Source: Photobacterium rosenbergii (GTDB lineage Bacteria; Pseudomonadota; Gammaproteobacteria; Enterobacterales; Vibrionaceae). Taken from it: a DNA stretch of 43,604 bases. Location: NCBI RefSeq assembly GCF_003026455.1, contig NZ_PYMB01000033.1:1-43604 (forward strand). The letters run 5' to 3'. Of the stretch, positions 7,843-16,008 are shown in pieces. Position 1 is the first letter of the stretch; each line of letters opens with the position of its first letter. The position numbers were made by a program, and so were the translations under genes. The notes under the pieces were generated by a model. It saw nothing but the letters and a program-made list of their open reading frames with translations. It made no database searches and was not told the DNA's origin.

Positions 7843-7861
7843 ATTTGAAGAGGAGAGAATG

Positions 7862-8062
7862 ATGGGCTTGAAATGGATTGATTCACGGGACCTGGCAGTT
7901 GAACTGTCCGAGCTGCATCCGGATGTTGATCCGGAGAAGATCCGCTTTACCGACCTAAGAGAGTGGATTTTGGCGTTGGATGACTTTGATGATGACCCAA
8001 AACATTGTAGCGAGCGGGTATTGGAAGCGGTGCAAATGTACTGGATTGAAGAAGCGGACTGA
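7862..8062 (+). CDS. iscX: Fe-S assembly regulator IscX
   Basis: IscX is a small acidic iron-binding protein that binds IscS and tempers cluster assembly. The ATG at 7862 gives 66 residues, the E. coli length; another ATG three bases earlier is possible, but AGGAGA at 7851-7856 fits the later one better. GLKWIDSRDLA opens the protein, and the acidic DDFDDDP segment and C-terminal WIEEAD are conserved. Unlike the usual operon, it is separated from fdx by a terminator and a heptamer array, so it may have its own expression control. Confidence 0.95.
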   Translation: MGLKWIDSRDLAVELSELHPDVDPEKIRFTDLREWILALDDFDDDPKHCSERVLEAVQMYWIEEAD

Positions 8063-8440
8063 TCATTTGGGTTGTTTATTTCCCTTCTTGTAGACCCACC
8101 TCCTTATGATCTTGCTCTTAGTCTCGTTGTAAACAGCTTGTTTCTTGGCTGCAACCAAGGCAGAGTAAGATAAATTCTGAAAACTGGCTGATAGGCCATA
8201 TTTTCAACTGTATTGTCCTCCCCTTAGCGGGAGAGCAGCTCGGAACGTGCTGAAATCGCTGTGAAACCCCTTGTAATGCTAAAATGAACCCCAATAACAA
8301 CTGTTATAGCGGGTAACATCATTGTCATTCATTTGTTATCCAGATGCATGCAAGATAATGTATTCAGGCGTTAGGCACGCCCTATCTCATCTCGTTACCG
8401 CGCCATAGCTGCGGGGTAACATCAATCCAAGGAGTAATTC
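8063..8440. other. iscX-pepB intergenic region with duplicated GTTA...TAAC hairpins
   Basis: No gene is convincing in this 378-bp stretch. It holds CTCCC/GGGAG (around 8217-8232), TGTTA-N7-TAACA (8302-8318), GGCGT/ACGCC (8367-8381) and GTTACC/GGTAAC (8394-8420) hairpins. The second and fourth share a sequence, ATAGC followed by GGGTAACATCA, so they look like a duplicated element. The pepB promoter candidate lies between them. No iscX terminator with a T run is seen. Confidence 0.55.
8333..8361 (+). promoter_or_regulatory. candidate pepB promoter
   Basis: TTGTTA (8333-8338) and TAATGT (8356-8361) are spaced by 17 bp. The transcript would start near 8368, giving a leader of about 70 bases with two hairpins before the AAGGAG ribosome binding site. 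Confidence 0.45.
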
Positions 8441-9736
8441 ATGTCTGCCAAAATGAGTGTGCTATTGTCTGCGGAAGCAGCGGGTGAACAATGGGGCAAG
8501 AACGCCCTGGTAACCTTTGAAGCTGACGGTGCGGTAGTACACCTGACAGAAGAAAATGTGCTGCCTTCTTTGCAGCGTGCGGGCCGCAAACTGGATTCAC
8601 AAGGTATCAAGAAGGTTGAACTGGCTGGTGAAGGTTGGGATCTCGAGTGTATTTGGGCATTTGTCCAGGGCCACCGTAATGCTAAGCCGGGTAATGAAGT
8701 TAGCTGGAGCGGCCTGTCAGAGGCAGATGAAGCTGAACTTCAGGCACGCCTGATGGCAACCAACTGGGTACGAGAGATCATCAACCAGTCGGCAGAAGTG
8801 GTGCGTCCATCGCAGTTGGCTTCTCGTGCGGGCGAATTTATCAAGTCGCTTGCCCCGGAACATGTCACTTACAAAATCATCAAGGGTAACGATCTGTTGG
8901 ATGAAGGCTGGAACGGTATCCATACTGTTGGCCGTGGTTCAGAGCGTTCGCCAGCAATGCTACGCCTTGACTATAACCCAACGGGCAACGCCGAAGCGCC
9001 GGTCCATACTTGCTTGGTCGGTAAAGGGATCACCTTCGATTCTGGCGGCTACAGCATGAAACCATCGGCGGGTATGACGGCGATGAAAGCGGATATGGGC
9101 GGCTCTGCGTTGGCAACAGGCGCACTGGCACTGGCCATCGCCCGTGGTACCAACAAACGTATCAAGTTGATCCTATGCTGTGCTGAGAACATGGTATCTG
9201 GCCGTGCTTTCAAGCTTGGCGATATTATTACCTACAAGAACGGCAAAACGGTTGAGGTGCTTAACACCGATGCCGAAGGTCGTTTGGTATTGGCGGACGG
9301 CCTTATCTATGCAAGCAGCCAGAACCCAGAGTTGATCATTGACTGTGCCACCCTAACCGGCGCGGCTAAGAATGCGTTGGGCAATGACTACCACGCGCTG
9401 TTTAGTTTTGACCACGGTCTGGCACAGAAAGCGCTGATGGCAGCAAGTGATGAGAACGAAGGTTTGTGGCCGCTTCCTCTGGCTGATCACCACCGTGCAA
9501 TGATGCCTTCTAACTTTGCTGACCTGAGTAATATCTCTCAGGGTGACTTCATGCCAGGTGCAAGTACTGCTGCCGCATTCCTGTCTTACTTTGTTGAAGA
9601 TTACCAGAACGGCTGGATGCACATCGATGCCAGCGGTACTTACCGTAAGTCTGCAAACGACAAATGGGCTGCCGGTGCGACAGGTATGGGGGTACGTACA
9701 CTAGCCAACATCCTGTGTGACCACGAACAAGACTAA
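8441..9736 (+). CDS. pepB: peptidase B (M17 leucyl aminopeptidase family)
   Basis: PepB is a cytoplasmic two-metal aminopeptidase that releases N-terminal residues during peptide turnover. The 431-residue product follows E. coli PepB (427). Metal and catalytic residues are at the E. coli numbers: Lys195 and Asp200 in GKGITFDSGGYS, Asp218 in MKADMGG, and Asp277, Glu279 and Arg281 in NTDAEGRL. The segment ALGNDYHALFSFD is nearly identical to E. coli, which marks this copy as the true orthologue. A diverged paralogue follows directly, separated by a terminator. The start has a good AAGGAG site 7 bp upstream. Confidence 0.96.
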   Translation: MSAKMSVLLSAEAAGEQWGKNALVTFEADGAVVHLTEENVLPSLQRAGRKLDSQGIKKVELAGEGWDLECIWAFVQGHRNAKPGNEVSWSGLSEADEAELQARLMATNWVREIINQSAEVVRPSQLASRAGEFIKSLAPEHVTYKIIKGNDLLDEGWNGIHTVGRGSERSPAMLRLDYNPTGNAEAPVHTCLVGKGITFDSGGYSMKPSAGMTAMKADMGGSALATGALALAIARGTNKRIKLILCCAENMVSGRAFKLGDIITYKNGKTVEVLNTDAEGRLVLADGLIYASSQNPELIIDCATLTGAAKNALGNDYHALFSFDHGLAQKALMAASDENEGLWPLPLADHHRAMMPSNFADLSNISQGDFMPGASTAAAFLSYFVEDYQNGWMHIDASGTYRKSANDKWAAGATGMGVRTLANILCDHEQD

Positions 9737-9753
9737 AACTAAAAAGACTTATT

Positions 9754-9781
9754 GCTGCCGCCTAAGGGCGGCAGCTTTTTT
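9754..9781 (+). terminator. terminator between the two pepB genes
   Basis: GCTGCCGCC (9754-9762) pairs with GGCGGCAGC (9767-9775) around a 4-base loop, followed by six T. The next gene starts only 13 bp later, so its ribosome binding site touches the T run. Confidence 0.9.
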
Positions 9782-9793
9782 CAGGAAGAAAGT

Positions 9794-11071
9794 ATGTTAA
9801 AAATTTCATTATCGTCAGCCCAATACGAAGGTGTATGGGGTGACAAAGCGCTGGTGGCGTATGAAGCTGACGGCGCGGTTATTCATTTTACCGGTGATTT
9901 CCCATTGCGCCGTATCCAACAGGCTGCCCGTCAGTTGCAGTCACAGGGGATCACTGCAGCTAGTCTAGAAGGTGAAGGTTGGAGCTATGAGCGCCAATGG
10001 GCGTTCTATTGTGGTTTTGCCACGCCAAAAGCCGAAGTGGTATTGCGTTGGGCCTCGATTGACGAGGACGAACTTGAACTGCTCAATGCCCGCCGCCGCA
10101 GTGCTGACTGGGTGCGCAAAGTGGTCAATGCCACGCCGGAAGATATGTATCCTGAAAAACTTGCGGATGAAGCGGTATCTTTCTTGTCTGCCATTGCCGG
10201 TGATGCCCTTTCCCATGAGGTCGTTGTGGGTGATGCATTGGCTGAGCAAGGCTGGATAGGGACCCACAGTGTTGGTCGTGCTAGCAGCCGGCCACCTGTG
10301 ATGCTGACCGTAGACTTCAATCCGACCGGTAATGCCAATGCTCCGGTTTCTGCTTGTTTGGTCGGTAAAGGGATCACGTTCGACTCTGGTGGTTACAGTA
10401 TCAAACCAAGTGCCGGTATGGTCACTATGAAGTGCGATATGGGTGGTGCGGCCACTGTAACGGCTGCCTTGGGGTATGCTATCGAGCAAGGTTTGCGCCA
10501 ACGTGTGAAGTTGATCCTGTGTTGTGCCGAAAACCTGATTGCTGGAAACGCCTATAAGCTTGGTGATGTGTTAACGTACAAGAATGGTCAGACGGCAGAA
10601 ATCGTTAATACCGATGCTGAAGGGCGTTTGGTATTGGCTGATGGTTTGATAGCGGCCAGTGAAACCAAAGCGCCACTCATTATTGATGCCGCGACACTGA
10701 CCGGCGCTGCGATGATGGCAGTGGGTACTGACTACAATGCGTTGTTTGGGCTAGACAAGGAGTTGGTGTTCAAGGCACAGCAACTGTCTGATTTAGTTAA
10801 CGAGCCTGCATGGCCGTTGCCGCTGGAAACCTGGCACCAGTCGAACTGCCCGTCATACTACGCAGATACCGCTAACAGCCGAGTGCAAAAAGGTGGCGGT
10901 ATGGGCGGCGCATCTAATGCTGCCGCTTTCCTGTCGCGTTTTGTTGATACCGACAACTGCGGCTGGGTCCATTTTGATTTGGCGGCTTGCTTCCGTGACA
11001 GTGCCGATGCCCGCTGGGCGGCAGGTGCAACCGGGGTAGGTGTTGCCAACATAGCAGCGATGCTGCTTTAG
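9794..11071 (+). CDS. second PepB-like M17 aminopeptidase (tandem paralogue)
   Basis: The 425-residue product aligns with the preceding PepB over its whole length, including the active-site blocks GKGITFDSGGYS, MKCDMGG and NTDAEGRLVLADG, so all metal ligands are kept and it should be active. The N-terminal domain and the loop near RVQKGGGMGGASNAAAF are more diverged, which suggests altered specificity or oligomer contacts. The start at 9794 has AGGAAG upstream (9783-9788); the frame can be extended to 9752, but only across the terminator. It probably depends on readthrough from pepB or on a promoter inside pepB. E. coli has a single pepB. Confidence 0.9.
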   Translation: MLKISLSSAQYEGVWGDKALVAYEADGAVIHFTGDFPLRRIQQAARQLQSQGITAASLEGEGWSYERQWAFYCGFATPKAEVVLRWASIDEDELELLNARRRSADWVRKVVNATPEDMYPEKLADEAVSFLSAIAGDALSHEVVVGDALAEQGWIGTHSVGRASSRPPVMLTVDFNPTGNANAPVSACLVGKGITFDSGGYSIKPSAGMVTMKCDMGGAATVTAALGYAIEQGLRQRVKLILCCAENLIAGNAYKLGDVLTYKNGQTAEIVNTDAEGRLVLADGLIAASETKAPLIIDAATLTGAAMMAVGTDYNALFGLDKELVFKAQQLSDLVNEPAWPLPLETWHQSNCPSYYADTANSRVQKGGGMGGASNAAAFLSRFVDTDNCGWVHFDLAACFRDSADARWAAGATGVGVANIAAMLL

Positions 11072-11100
11072 AAGATTTAAGCCTGAGGGGAAATATAATA

Positions 11101-11529
11101 ATGACAATTGAAAGAACATTCTCAATCGTAAAGCCAGATGCCGTTAAACGTAATTTGATTGGCGCTATCTACAACCGGATTGAAAAAGCAGGCCTTCGCG
11201 TGGTGGCCGCTAAGATGATCCACATGGATGCCGATAAAGCTAAAGGCTTCTATGCCGAGCATGAGGGCAAGCCATTCTTTGATGATCTAGTGGCGTTTAT
11301 GACGTCTGGTCCTGTAATGGTGCAGGTACTGGAAGGTGAAAATGCCGTTGTACGTTACCGCGAGCTAATGGGTAAGACCAACCCAGAAGAAGCCGCTTGC
11401 GGTACGTTGCGTGCTGACTATGCCCTGAGCCTGCGCCATAATTCAGTACATGGTGCTGACAGCCCGGTCTCTGCCGCACGTGAAATCGCCTATTTTTTTG
11501 CTGATGATGAGATTTGCCCTCGCGGCTAA
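11101..11529 (+). CDS. ndk: nucleoside diphosphate kinase
   Basis: Ndk moves the gamma phosphate between nucleoside triphosphates and diphosphates through a phosphohistidine, keeping NTP and dNTP pools balanced. The catalytic histidine is His117 (RHNSVHGADS). The 142-residue length is one less than E. coli. GAGGGG at 11085-11090 serves as ribosome binding site. It lies 29 bp after the second pepB gene with no terminator between, so the two may be cotranscribed; a clear terminator follows. Confidence 0.97.
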   Translation: MTIERTFSIVKPDAVKRNLIGAIYNRIEKAGLRVVAAKMIHMDADKAKGFYAEHEGKPFFDDLVAFMTSGPVMVQVLEGENAVVRYRELMGKTNPEEAACGTLRADYALSLRHNSVHGADSPVSAAREIAYFFADDEICPRG

Positions 11530-11557
11530 GTCAGCTAAGTCATTCAATCAGTCAAAA

Positions 11558-11590
11558 TAAAACGGGAAGCTATACGCTTCCCGTTTTTAT
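11558..11590 (+). terminator. ndk terminator
   Basis: AAACGGGAAGC (11560-11570) pairs with GCTTCCCGTTT (11576-11586), followed by TTT. Confidence 0.9.
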
Positions 11591-11612
11591 TTGCCTGACA
11601 GTCGTAACCACG

Positions 11613-11653
11613 CTTGTTAACAAGTGGAATCTCACCGTCAAAGCCTGTACAAT
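11613..11653 (+). promoter_or_regulatory. candidate rlmN promoter with an upstream palindrome
   Basis: TGGAAT (11625-11630) and TACAAT (11648-11653) are 17 bp apart. A perfect 12-bp palindrome, CTTGTTAACAAG (11613-11624), abuts the -35 and could be an operator. Transcription would begin near 11660, at the edge of the long stem described next. Confidence 0.4.
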
Positions 11654-11745
11654 TTCGCGCCTTATAGCCAAGTGACTCCAGGTCTTCCTCGCTGAATTTA
11701 GCGCCTTGCAGTTACTTGGCTATAAAACCAAACTGATTACAGGCT
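11642..11745 (+). ncRNA. nested stem structure in the rlmN leader
   Basis: Three nested pairings are visible: AGCCTGTA (11642-11649) with TACAGGCT (11738-11745); a 15-bp stem, 11662-11676 with 11711-11725, interrupted only by one G-T; and a small inner hairpin CGCT/AGCG (11690-11703). It lies after the ndk terminator and ahead of rlmN, so it would be a leader RNA or processed small RNA. I do not recognise it as a known RNA family. Confidence 0.45.
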
Positions 11746-11856
11746 GGTGGAAAATACCACTTGCCGTGGGTTTGGTATTCAAAGGTCCTGTCGTATACCG
11801 CGAATGGTATGCCCAAGGCACAGATAACGTCACGTAATTTAAAGAGGCAACAACCG

Positions 11857-12978
11857 ATGACAACTGTTAAAACGAATCTGCTGGATTTTGATCGCAAGGG
11901 GCTGCGTAAGTATTTTGCCGAGGAGTTGGGCGAAAAAGCCTTCCGTGCGGATCAGATTATGAAGTGGATTTATCATTTCGGTTGTGATGATTTCGATCAG
12001 ATGACGAACATCAACAAGAAATTGCGTGAAAAGCTAAAGCAAGTTGCTGAAATCCGTGCGCCGTATGTATCGGAAGCGCAACACTCTAGTGATGGTACTA
12101 TCAAGTGGGCCATGAAGGTTGGCGATCAGGATGTAGAGACGGTCTATATCCCTGAAGATGACCGCGCGACGCTGTGTGTATCATCTCAGGTGGGTTGTGC
12201 GTTGGAATGTAAATTCTGCTCAACGGCCCAGCAAGGCTTCAACCGTAACCTACGTGTGTCGGAAATCATTGGTCAGGTTTGGCGTGCAGCCAAAGAGATC
12301 GGTGTAGAGAAAGAAACTGGCCGTCGCCCAATTACCAACGTGGTAATGATGGGTATGGGTGAGCCTTTGCTTAACATGAAGAACCTGATCCCAGCGCTTG
12401 AAATCATGCTAGATGATCTAGGTTTCGGCTTGTCCAAGCGTCGTGTAACAGTTTCAACGTCGGGGGTTGTATCAGGCCTTGATCAGATGACCGGCAATAT
12501 CGATGTTGCCCTGGCGATTTCTCTGCATGCGCCGACTGATGAGCTTCGCTCTGAAATTATGCCAATCAATGACCGCTGGAACATCGATGATTTCCTTGCC
12601 TCGGTACGTCGCTACATCGCATCGTCGAATGCCAACCGTGGCCGAGTTACTGTGGAATATATCTTGCTCGACCATGTTAACGATGGCATGGAACATGCCC
12701 GTCAATTGGCAGAAACGTTGAAAGATACCCCTGCGAAAGTAAACCTGATCCCATTCAACCCTTACCCAGGTTCGCCGTACAAAAAGCCGAGCAACTCGCG
12801 TATTGATCGCTTCATGAAGACCCTGATGGAGTATGACTTTACGGTGACGGTACGTAAGACCCGTGGCGATGATATCGACGCGGCATGCGGACAATTGGTA
12901 GGCGATGTGATTGACCGCACGAAACGCACCCAAGCTAAGGCTCAAAACGGTGAACAAATCCCGGTAAAATCAGTCTAA
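11857..12978 (+). CDS. rlmN: dual-specificity 23S rRNA/tRNA adenine-C2 methyltransferase RlmN
   Basis: RlmN is a radical-SAM enzyme that methylates A2503 of 23S rRNA and A37 of some tRNAs. The ATG at 11857, with AAGAGG upstream, gives 373 residues (E. coli 384); upstream codons back to 11761 lie in the structured leader and are not conserved. The radical-SAM cluster ligands are Cys114, Cys118 and Cys121 (CALECKFC), and the catalytic C-terminal cysteine is Cys344 (DAACGQL). Because it carries a [4Fe-4S] cluster it depends on the isc genes nearby. A CTGGGG/CCCCAG hairpin without a T run (12994-13020) follows. Confidence 0.96.
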   Translation: MTTVKTNLLDFDRKGLRKYFAEELGEKAFRADQIMKWIYHFGCDDFDQMTNINKKLREKLKQVAEIRAPYVSEAQHSSDGTIKWAMKVGDQDVETVYIPEDDRATLCVSSQVGCALECKFCSTAQQGFNRNLRVSEIIGQVWRAAKEIGVEKETGRRPITNVVMMGMGEPLLNMKNLIPALEIMLDDLGFGLSKRRVTVSTSGVVSGLDQMTGNIDVALAISLHAPTDELRSEIMPINDRWNIDDFLASVRRYIASSNANRGRVTVEYILLDHVNDGMEHARQLAETLKDTPAKVNLIPFNPYPGSPYKKPSNSRIDRFMKTLMEYDFTVTVRKTRGDDIDAACGQLVGDVIDRTKRTQAKAQNGEQIPVKSV

Positions 12979-13055
12979 TAGACGATTACCTTGCTGGGGT
13001 GGGTGACTAGCTTGCCCCAGTTACACTTTGATATGGATATTAAGGCGGGATTGGG

Positions 13056-13814
13056 ATGGTTCGATGGAAGAAGTGCCTATTATTGTGTAGTTTATTGGCC
13101 GGTTGTGTTACCGTCGATGAGTCTGGAAATACCCCACAGAGCATAAACAAGGAAGAGGCTGCCGAAGCCAGAGTGACCCTTGGGCTGGGATATTTGGAAC
13201 AAGGACAATGGCAGCGGGCACGAGATAATTTCGAACTTGCCCTGCAGTATGCCCCGCAATATTACCGGGCGCTAAATGCCATGGCCTATTACTACCAGCG
13301 GGTGGATGAGCCAGAGTCGGCGGAAAAAATTTACCGTCAAGCTCTGAAATATTCACCAAAAAATGGCGATGTAAGAAACAACTATGGTGTATTCTTGTGT
13401 AGTCAGGGACGCTATGATGAGGCGATCGACCAGTTTGAGAGCGCCATCAAGCAACCATATTATTACCTGACTTCGGCCAGTTATGAAAATGCGGCGTTGT
13501 GTAGCTTAGAGCAGGGTAACCAACCTCAGGCTCGGGGCTATTTTGATAAAGCTTTGGCTTATGACCCATATCGAGCCAAATCTATGCTGCAGCTGTCGAA
13601 GTTGGATATTGAGGCGCAGAACTTCAAGGAAGCTCGCGTCAGGCTGTTTAAATTTAACAAGAGATACGGGTACAAAGCCGACAGCTTATGGCTGTTGATC
13701 CAGCTTGAGCAGCAAGCTGGCTATGATAGCCAAGCGGATAAATATGCTGGCATTCTCAAAGCCCAATACCCGGACTCTCTGCAATATCAAAACTATCTAG
13801 CCAATGAATACTGA
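13056..13814 (+). CDS. pilW: type IV pilus biogenesis lipoprotein PilW (PilF)
   Basis: PilW/PilF is an outer-membrane-directed lipoprotein that helps the PilQ secretin assemble and stabilises type IV pili. The N-terminus has a lipoprotein signal with lipobox LLAGC and lipidated Cys17. From about residue 40 the 252-residue protein is made of tetratricopeptide repeats, with recognisable units around ALGYLEQGQWQRARDNFELA and NNYGVFLCSQGRYDEAIDQF. The last 11 bp overlap rodZ, so the two are translationally linked. The pilW-rodZ-ispG-hisS order is common in gammaproteobacteria. Confidence 0.92.
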   Translation: MVRWKKCLLLCSLLAGCVTVDESGNTPQSINKEEAAEARVTLGLGYLEQGQWQRARDNFELALQYAPQYYRALNAMAYYYQRVDEPESAEKIYRQALKYSPKNGDVRNNYGVFLCSQGRYDEAIDQFESAIKQPYYYLTSASYENAALCSLEQGNQPQARGYFDKALAYDPYRAKSMLQLSKLDIEAQNFKEARVRLFKFNKRYGYKADSLWLLIQLEQQAGYDSQADKYAGILKAQYPDSLQYQNYLANEY

Positions 13815-14778
13815 ACAGAACGAAGAACGATCAACAGAAGAAATCATTCTTCCAGGGGATATGCTGCGTCAGGCTCGAGAGAAGCTAGGCTATTCACAGA
13901 AGGATGTTGCAAGCCGATTGAGGCTCCGCCTCTCGGTGGTCAGTGATATCGAAAATAACCAATTCGAAGAAGCACAACTCGCCACGTTTACCCGTGGTTA
14001 TGTGCGATCCTATGCCAAATTTGTCGGTCTAGATGAGGCCGAGGTTCTGGCGAAGCTAGATCAGCAAGGTCATGCTCAACCTCAAGAGCAGGAAATGCAG
14101 AGCTTTTCGCGTCGCACCAAGCGTGAAGCGCACGATAACCGAATCATGCGTTTGACTTGGGTGCTGGGCGCACTGTTTATTGGCCTCACCGGTATTTGGT
14201 GGTGGCAAAGCTTGCAGATGAGCCCTGAAGCGGAATTCACTGCCGCTCCGGCTGAGGTTCAGGCGCTGGATGAGTCAATTGCCAATGCTGGTAATGGTTC
14301 AAGTACTTCGGTCTTGACGACAGTGTCTGAGTCGGGTGCAGAGGAAACTGCTAGCGTTTTGACTACTGTTGAAGCCGAGCCGGTCCAGTTGCCAGAAATT
14401 GAGCCCGAACCGCAGGCAAGCTTTGAAGACAGCTTCACCGAACCGCAAGAACTGGCAGATACCGATGTCGACAGTGCCGACAGTTTGGCGGCAGAGCAGT
14501 TGAGTGACGTGGTATCGGAAGACGAAACCGTAGTCGCAAGTTCAGATCTTGAATTGAGCTTTACCGGTGATTGCTGGATCGATATCCGTGATGCTAATGG
14601 CCGCCGTTTGGATACCGGTATCAAGAAAGCCGGTGATGTCCTTAAACTGGATGGCAATGAACCATTCCGCGTGGTGCTGGGCGCACCGAGCGTTGTAACC
14701 ATGAGCTATAAAGGTGAACCTGTTGATCTGAGCAGGTACCCTGCAGGTAAAGTGGCGCGATTGAAACTGCCGCAGTAA
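13804..14778 (+). CDS. rodZ: cytoskeleton protein RodZ
   Basis: RodZ is a bitopic inner-membrane protein that binds MreB and maintains rod shape. The 324-residue product has an N-terminal helix-turn-helix domain (about residues 17-80, with YSQKDVASRLRLRLSVVSDI), a basic juxtamembrane stretch (RRTKREAH), one membrane span (about 115-136) and an acidic, low-complexity periplasmic linker. A C-terminal beta domain follows (about 235-322). It overlaps pilW by 11 bp and is followed by ispG after 12 bp. Confidence 0.95.
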   Translation: MNTEQNEERSTEEIILPGDMLRQAREKLGYSQKDVASRLRLRLSVVSDIENNQFEEAQLATFTRGYVRSYAKFVGLDEAEVLAKLDQQGHAQPQEQEMQSFSRRTKREAHDNRIMRLTWVLGALFIGLTGIWWWQSLQMSPEAEFTAAPAEVQALDESIANAGNGSSTSVLTTVSESGAEETASVLTTVEAEPVQLPEIEPEPQASFEDSFTEPQELADTDVDSADSLAAEQLSDVVSEDETVVASSDLELSFTGDCWIDIRDANGRRLDTGIKKAGDVLKLDGNEPFRVVLGAPSVVTMSYKGEPVDLSRYPAGKVARLKLPQ

Positions 14779-14790
14779 AGAGTAGATGTA

Positions 14791-15906
14791 ATGCATAACG
14801 AGTCTCCAATTAAACGCCGTCAGTCCACCCGAATCTATGTCGGTGATGTGCCAATCGGTGACGGTGCACCTATTGCGGTGCAGTCCATGACCAACACCCG
14901 TACCACCGATGTGGCTGCGACTGTTGCCCAGATTAAAGCGCTGGAAAATGTCGGTGCGGATATCGTCCGTGTCTCTGTGCCTACTATGGATGCGGCCGAG
15001 GCGTTTAAGCAAATCAAACAGCAAGTGAATATCCCGCTGGTAGCGGATATCCACTTCGATTACCGTATCGCCCTGAAAGTGGCGGAATACGGTGTAGACT
15101 GTCTGCGTATCAACCCGGGTAATATCGGTCGTGAAGATCGTATCCGCGCGGTAGTGGACTGTGCTCGTGACAAGAATATCCCAATCCGTATCGGTGTTAA
15201 CGGTGGCTCGCTGGAAAAAGACATCCAGCAGAAATACGGTGAGCCGACACCGGATGCCTTGGTGGAATCAGCTATGCGCCATGTGGATATTTTGGACCGC
15301 CTGAACTTCGACCAATTCAAGGTGAGTGTTAAGGCGTCTGATGTGTTCTTGGCAGTAGACTCTTACCGCAAACTGGCTCAGCAGATCAAGCAGCCACTAC
15401 ACTTGGGTATCACTGAAGCCGGTGGTGCGCGTGCCGGTGCGGTAAAATCTGCTGTTGGCTTGGGTATGCTGCTGTCGGAAGGTATCGGTGATACGTTGCG
15501 AGTATCGCTAGCGGCCGATCCTGTTGAAGAAATCAAAGTGGGCTTTGATATTCTGAAATCCCTGCGTATCCGCTCTCGCGGCATCAACTTTATTGCCTGC
15601 CCAACTTGTTCACGTCAGGAATTCGATGTTATTGGCACAGTGAACGAGCTGGAGCAGCGACTGGAAGACATCACAGTACCTATGGATGTCTCCGTGATTG
15701 GTTGTGTGGTTAATGGCCCGGGTGAAGCAGAAGTTTCCCACTTGGGTATTGCCGGCGGCAACCGTAAAAGCGCGTTTTATGAAGATGGCTTGCGCCAGAA
15801 AGAGCGTTTCGATAACGACAATGTTATTGAGCAGCTGGAAGCTAAAATTCGTGCTAAAGCGTCAATGCTGGACACAGCAAACCGCATTGATGTGACAGAA
15901 AAATAA
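14791..15906 (+). CDS. ispG: 4-hydroxy-3-methylbut-2-en-1-yl diphosphate synthase IspG
   Basis: IspG performs the penultimate step of the MEP isoprenoid pathway, reducing MEcPP to HMBPP with a [4Fe-4S] cluster. The cluster ligands are Cys270, Cys273 and Cys305 (FIACPTC and VIGCVVNGPGEA), at the E. coli positions. At 371 residues it is one shorter than E. coli IspG. It continues the pilW-rodZ operon. A 9-bp stem hairpin (15923-15944) without a T run lies after it. Confidence 0.97.
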   Translation: MHNESPIKRRQSTRIYVGDVPIGDGAPIAVQSMTNTRTTDVAATVAQIKALENVGADIVRVSVPTMDAAEAFKQIKQQVNIPLVADIHFDYRIALKVAEYGVDCLRINPGNIGREDRIRAVVDCARDKNIPIRIGVNGGSLEKDIQQKYGEPTPDALVESAMRHVDILDRLNFDQFKVSVKASDVFLAVDSYRKLAQQIKQPLHLGITEAGGARAGAVKSAVGLGMLLSEGIGDTLRVSLAADPVEEIKVGFDILKSLRIRSRGINFIACPTCSRQEFDVIGTVNELEQRLEDITVPMDVSVIGCVVNGPGEAEVSHLGIAGGNRKSAFYEDGLRQKERFDNDNVIEQLEAKIRAKASMLDTANRIDVTEK

Positions 15907-15922
15907 CGAAATTGACAAGAAT

Positions 15923-15965
15923 CGCCCCGACTCGCGTTGGGGCGGTTCACTATTTGCGTTATAAC
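15923..15965 (+). promoter_or_regulatory. hairpin and candidate internal promoter before hisS
   Basis: CGCCCCGAC (15923-15931) pairs with GTTGGGGCG (15936-15944), with one G-T, around TCGC. TTGGGG (15937-15942) and TATAAC (15960-15965) are 17 bp apart and could start hisS transcription independently. The hairpin has no T run, so it may attenuate or stabilise the operon mRNA rather than end it. Confidence 0.4.
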
Positions 15966-16008
15966 CTATATATTCAACTCCATTCCCCATCGGTTAACGA
16001 GAATAAAC

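Noticed and set aside
8118..8300. Minus-strand 60-codon open frame between iscX and pepB
   Set aside because: No ribosome binding site, no recognisable protein and no operon context; it looks like chance in a non-coding region.
8367..8381. GGCGTTAGGCACGCC resembling an integron attC core
   Set aside because: The GTTRRRY-like piece has no partner RYYYAAC at attC distance and there is no integrase or cassette nearby; it is a simple 5-bp hairpin.
9353..9622. Long minus-strand open frames inside pepB, purL, hscA and other genes
   Set aside because: They are shadows of strongly coding plus-strand frames, lack ribosome binding sites and have no family resemblance.
11094..11099. A consensus TATAAT immediately before the ndk start codon
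   Set aside because: It ends one base before the ATG, so a transcript from it would lack the ribosome binding site at 11085-11090. It is A/T-rich leader sequence rather than a promoter for ndk.
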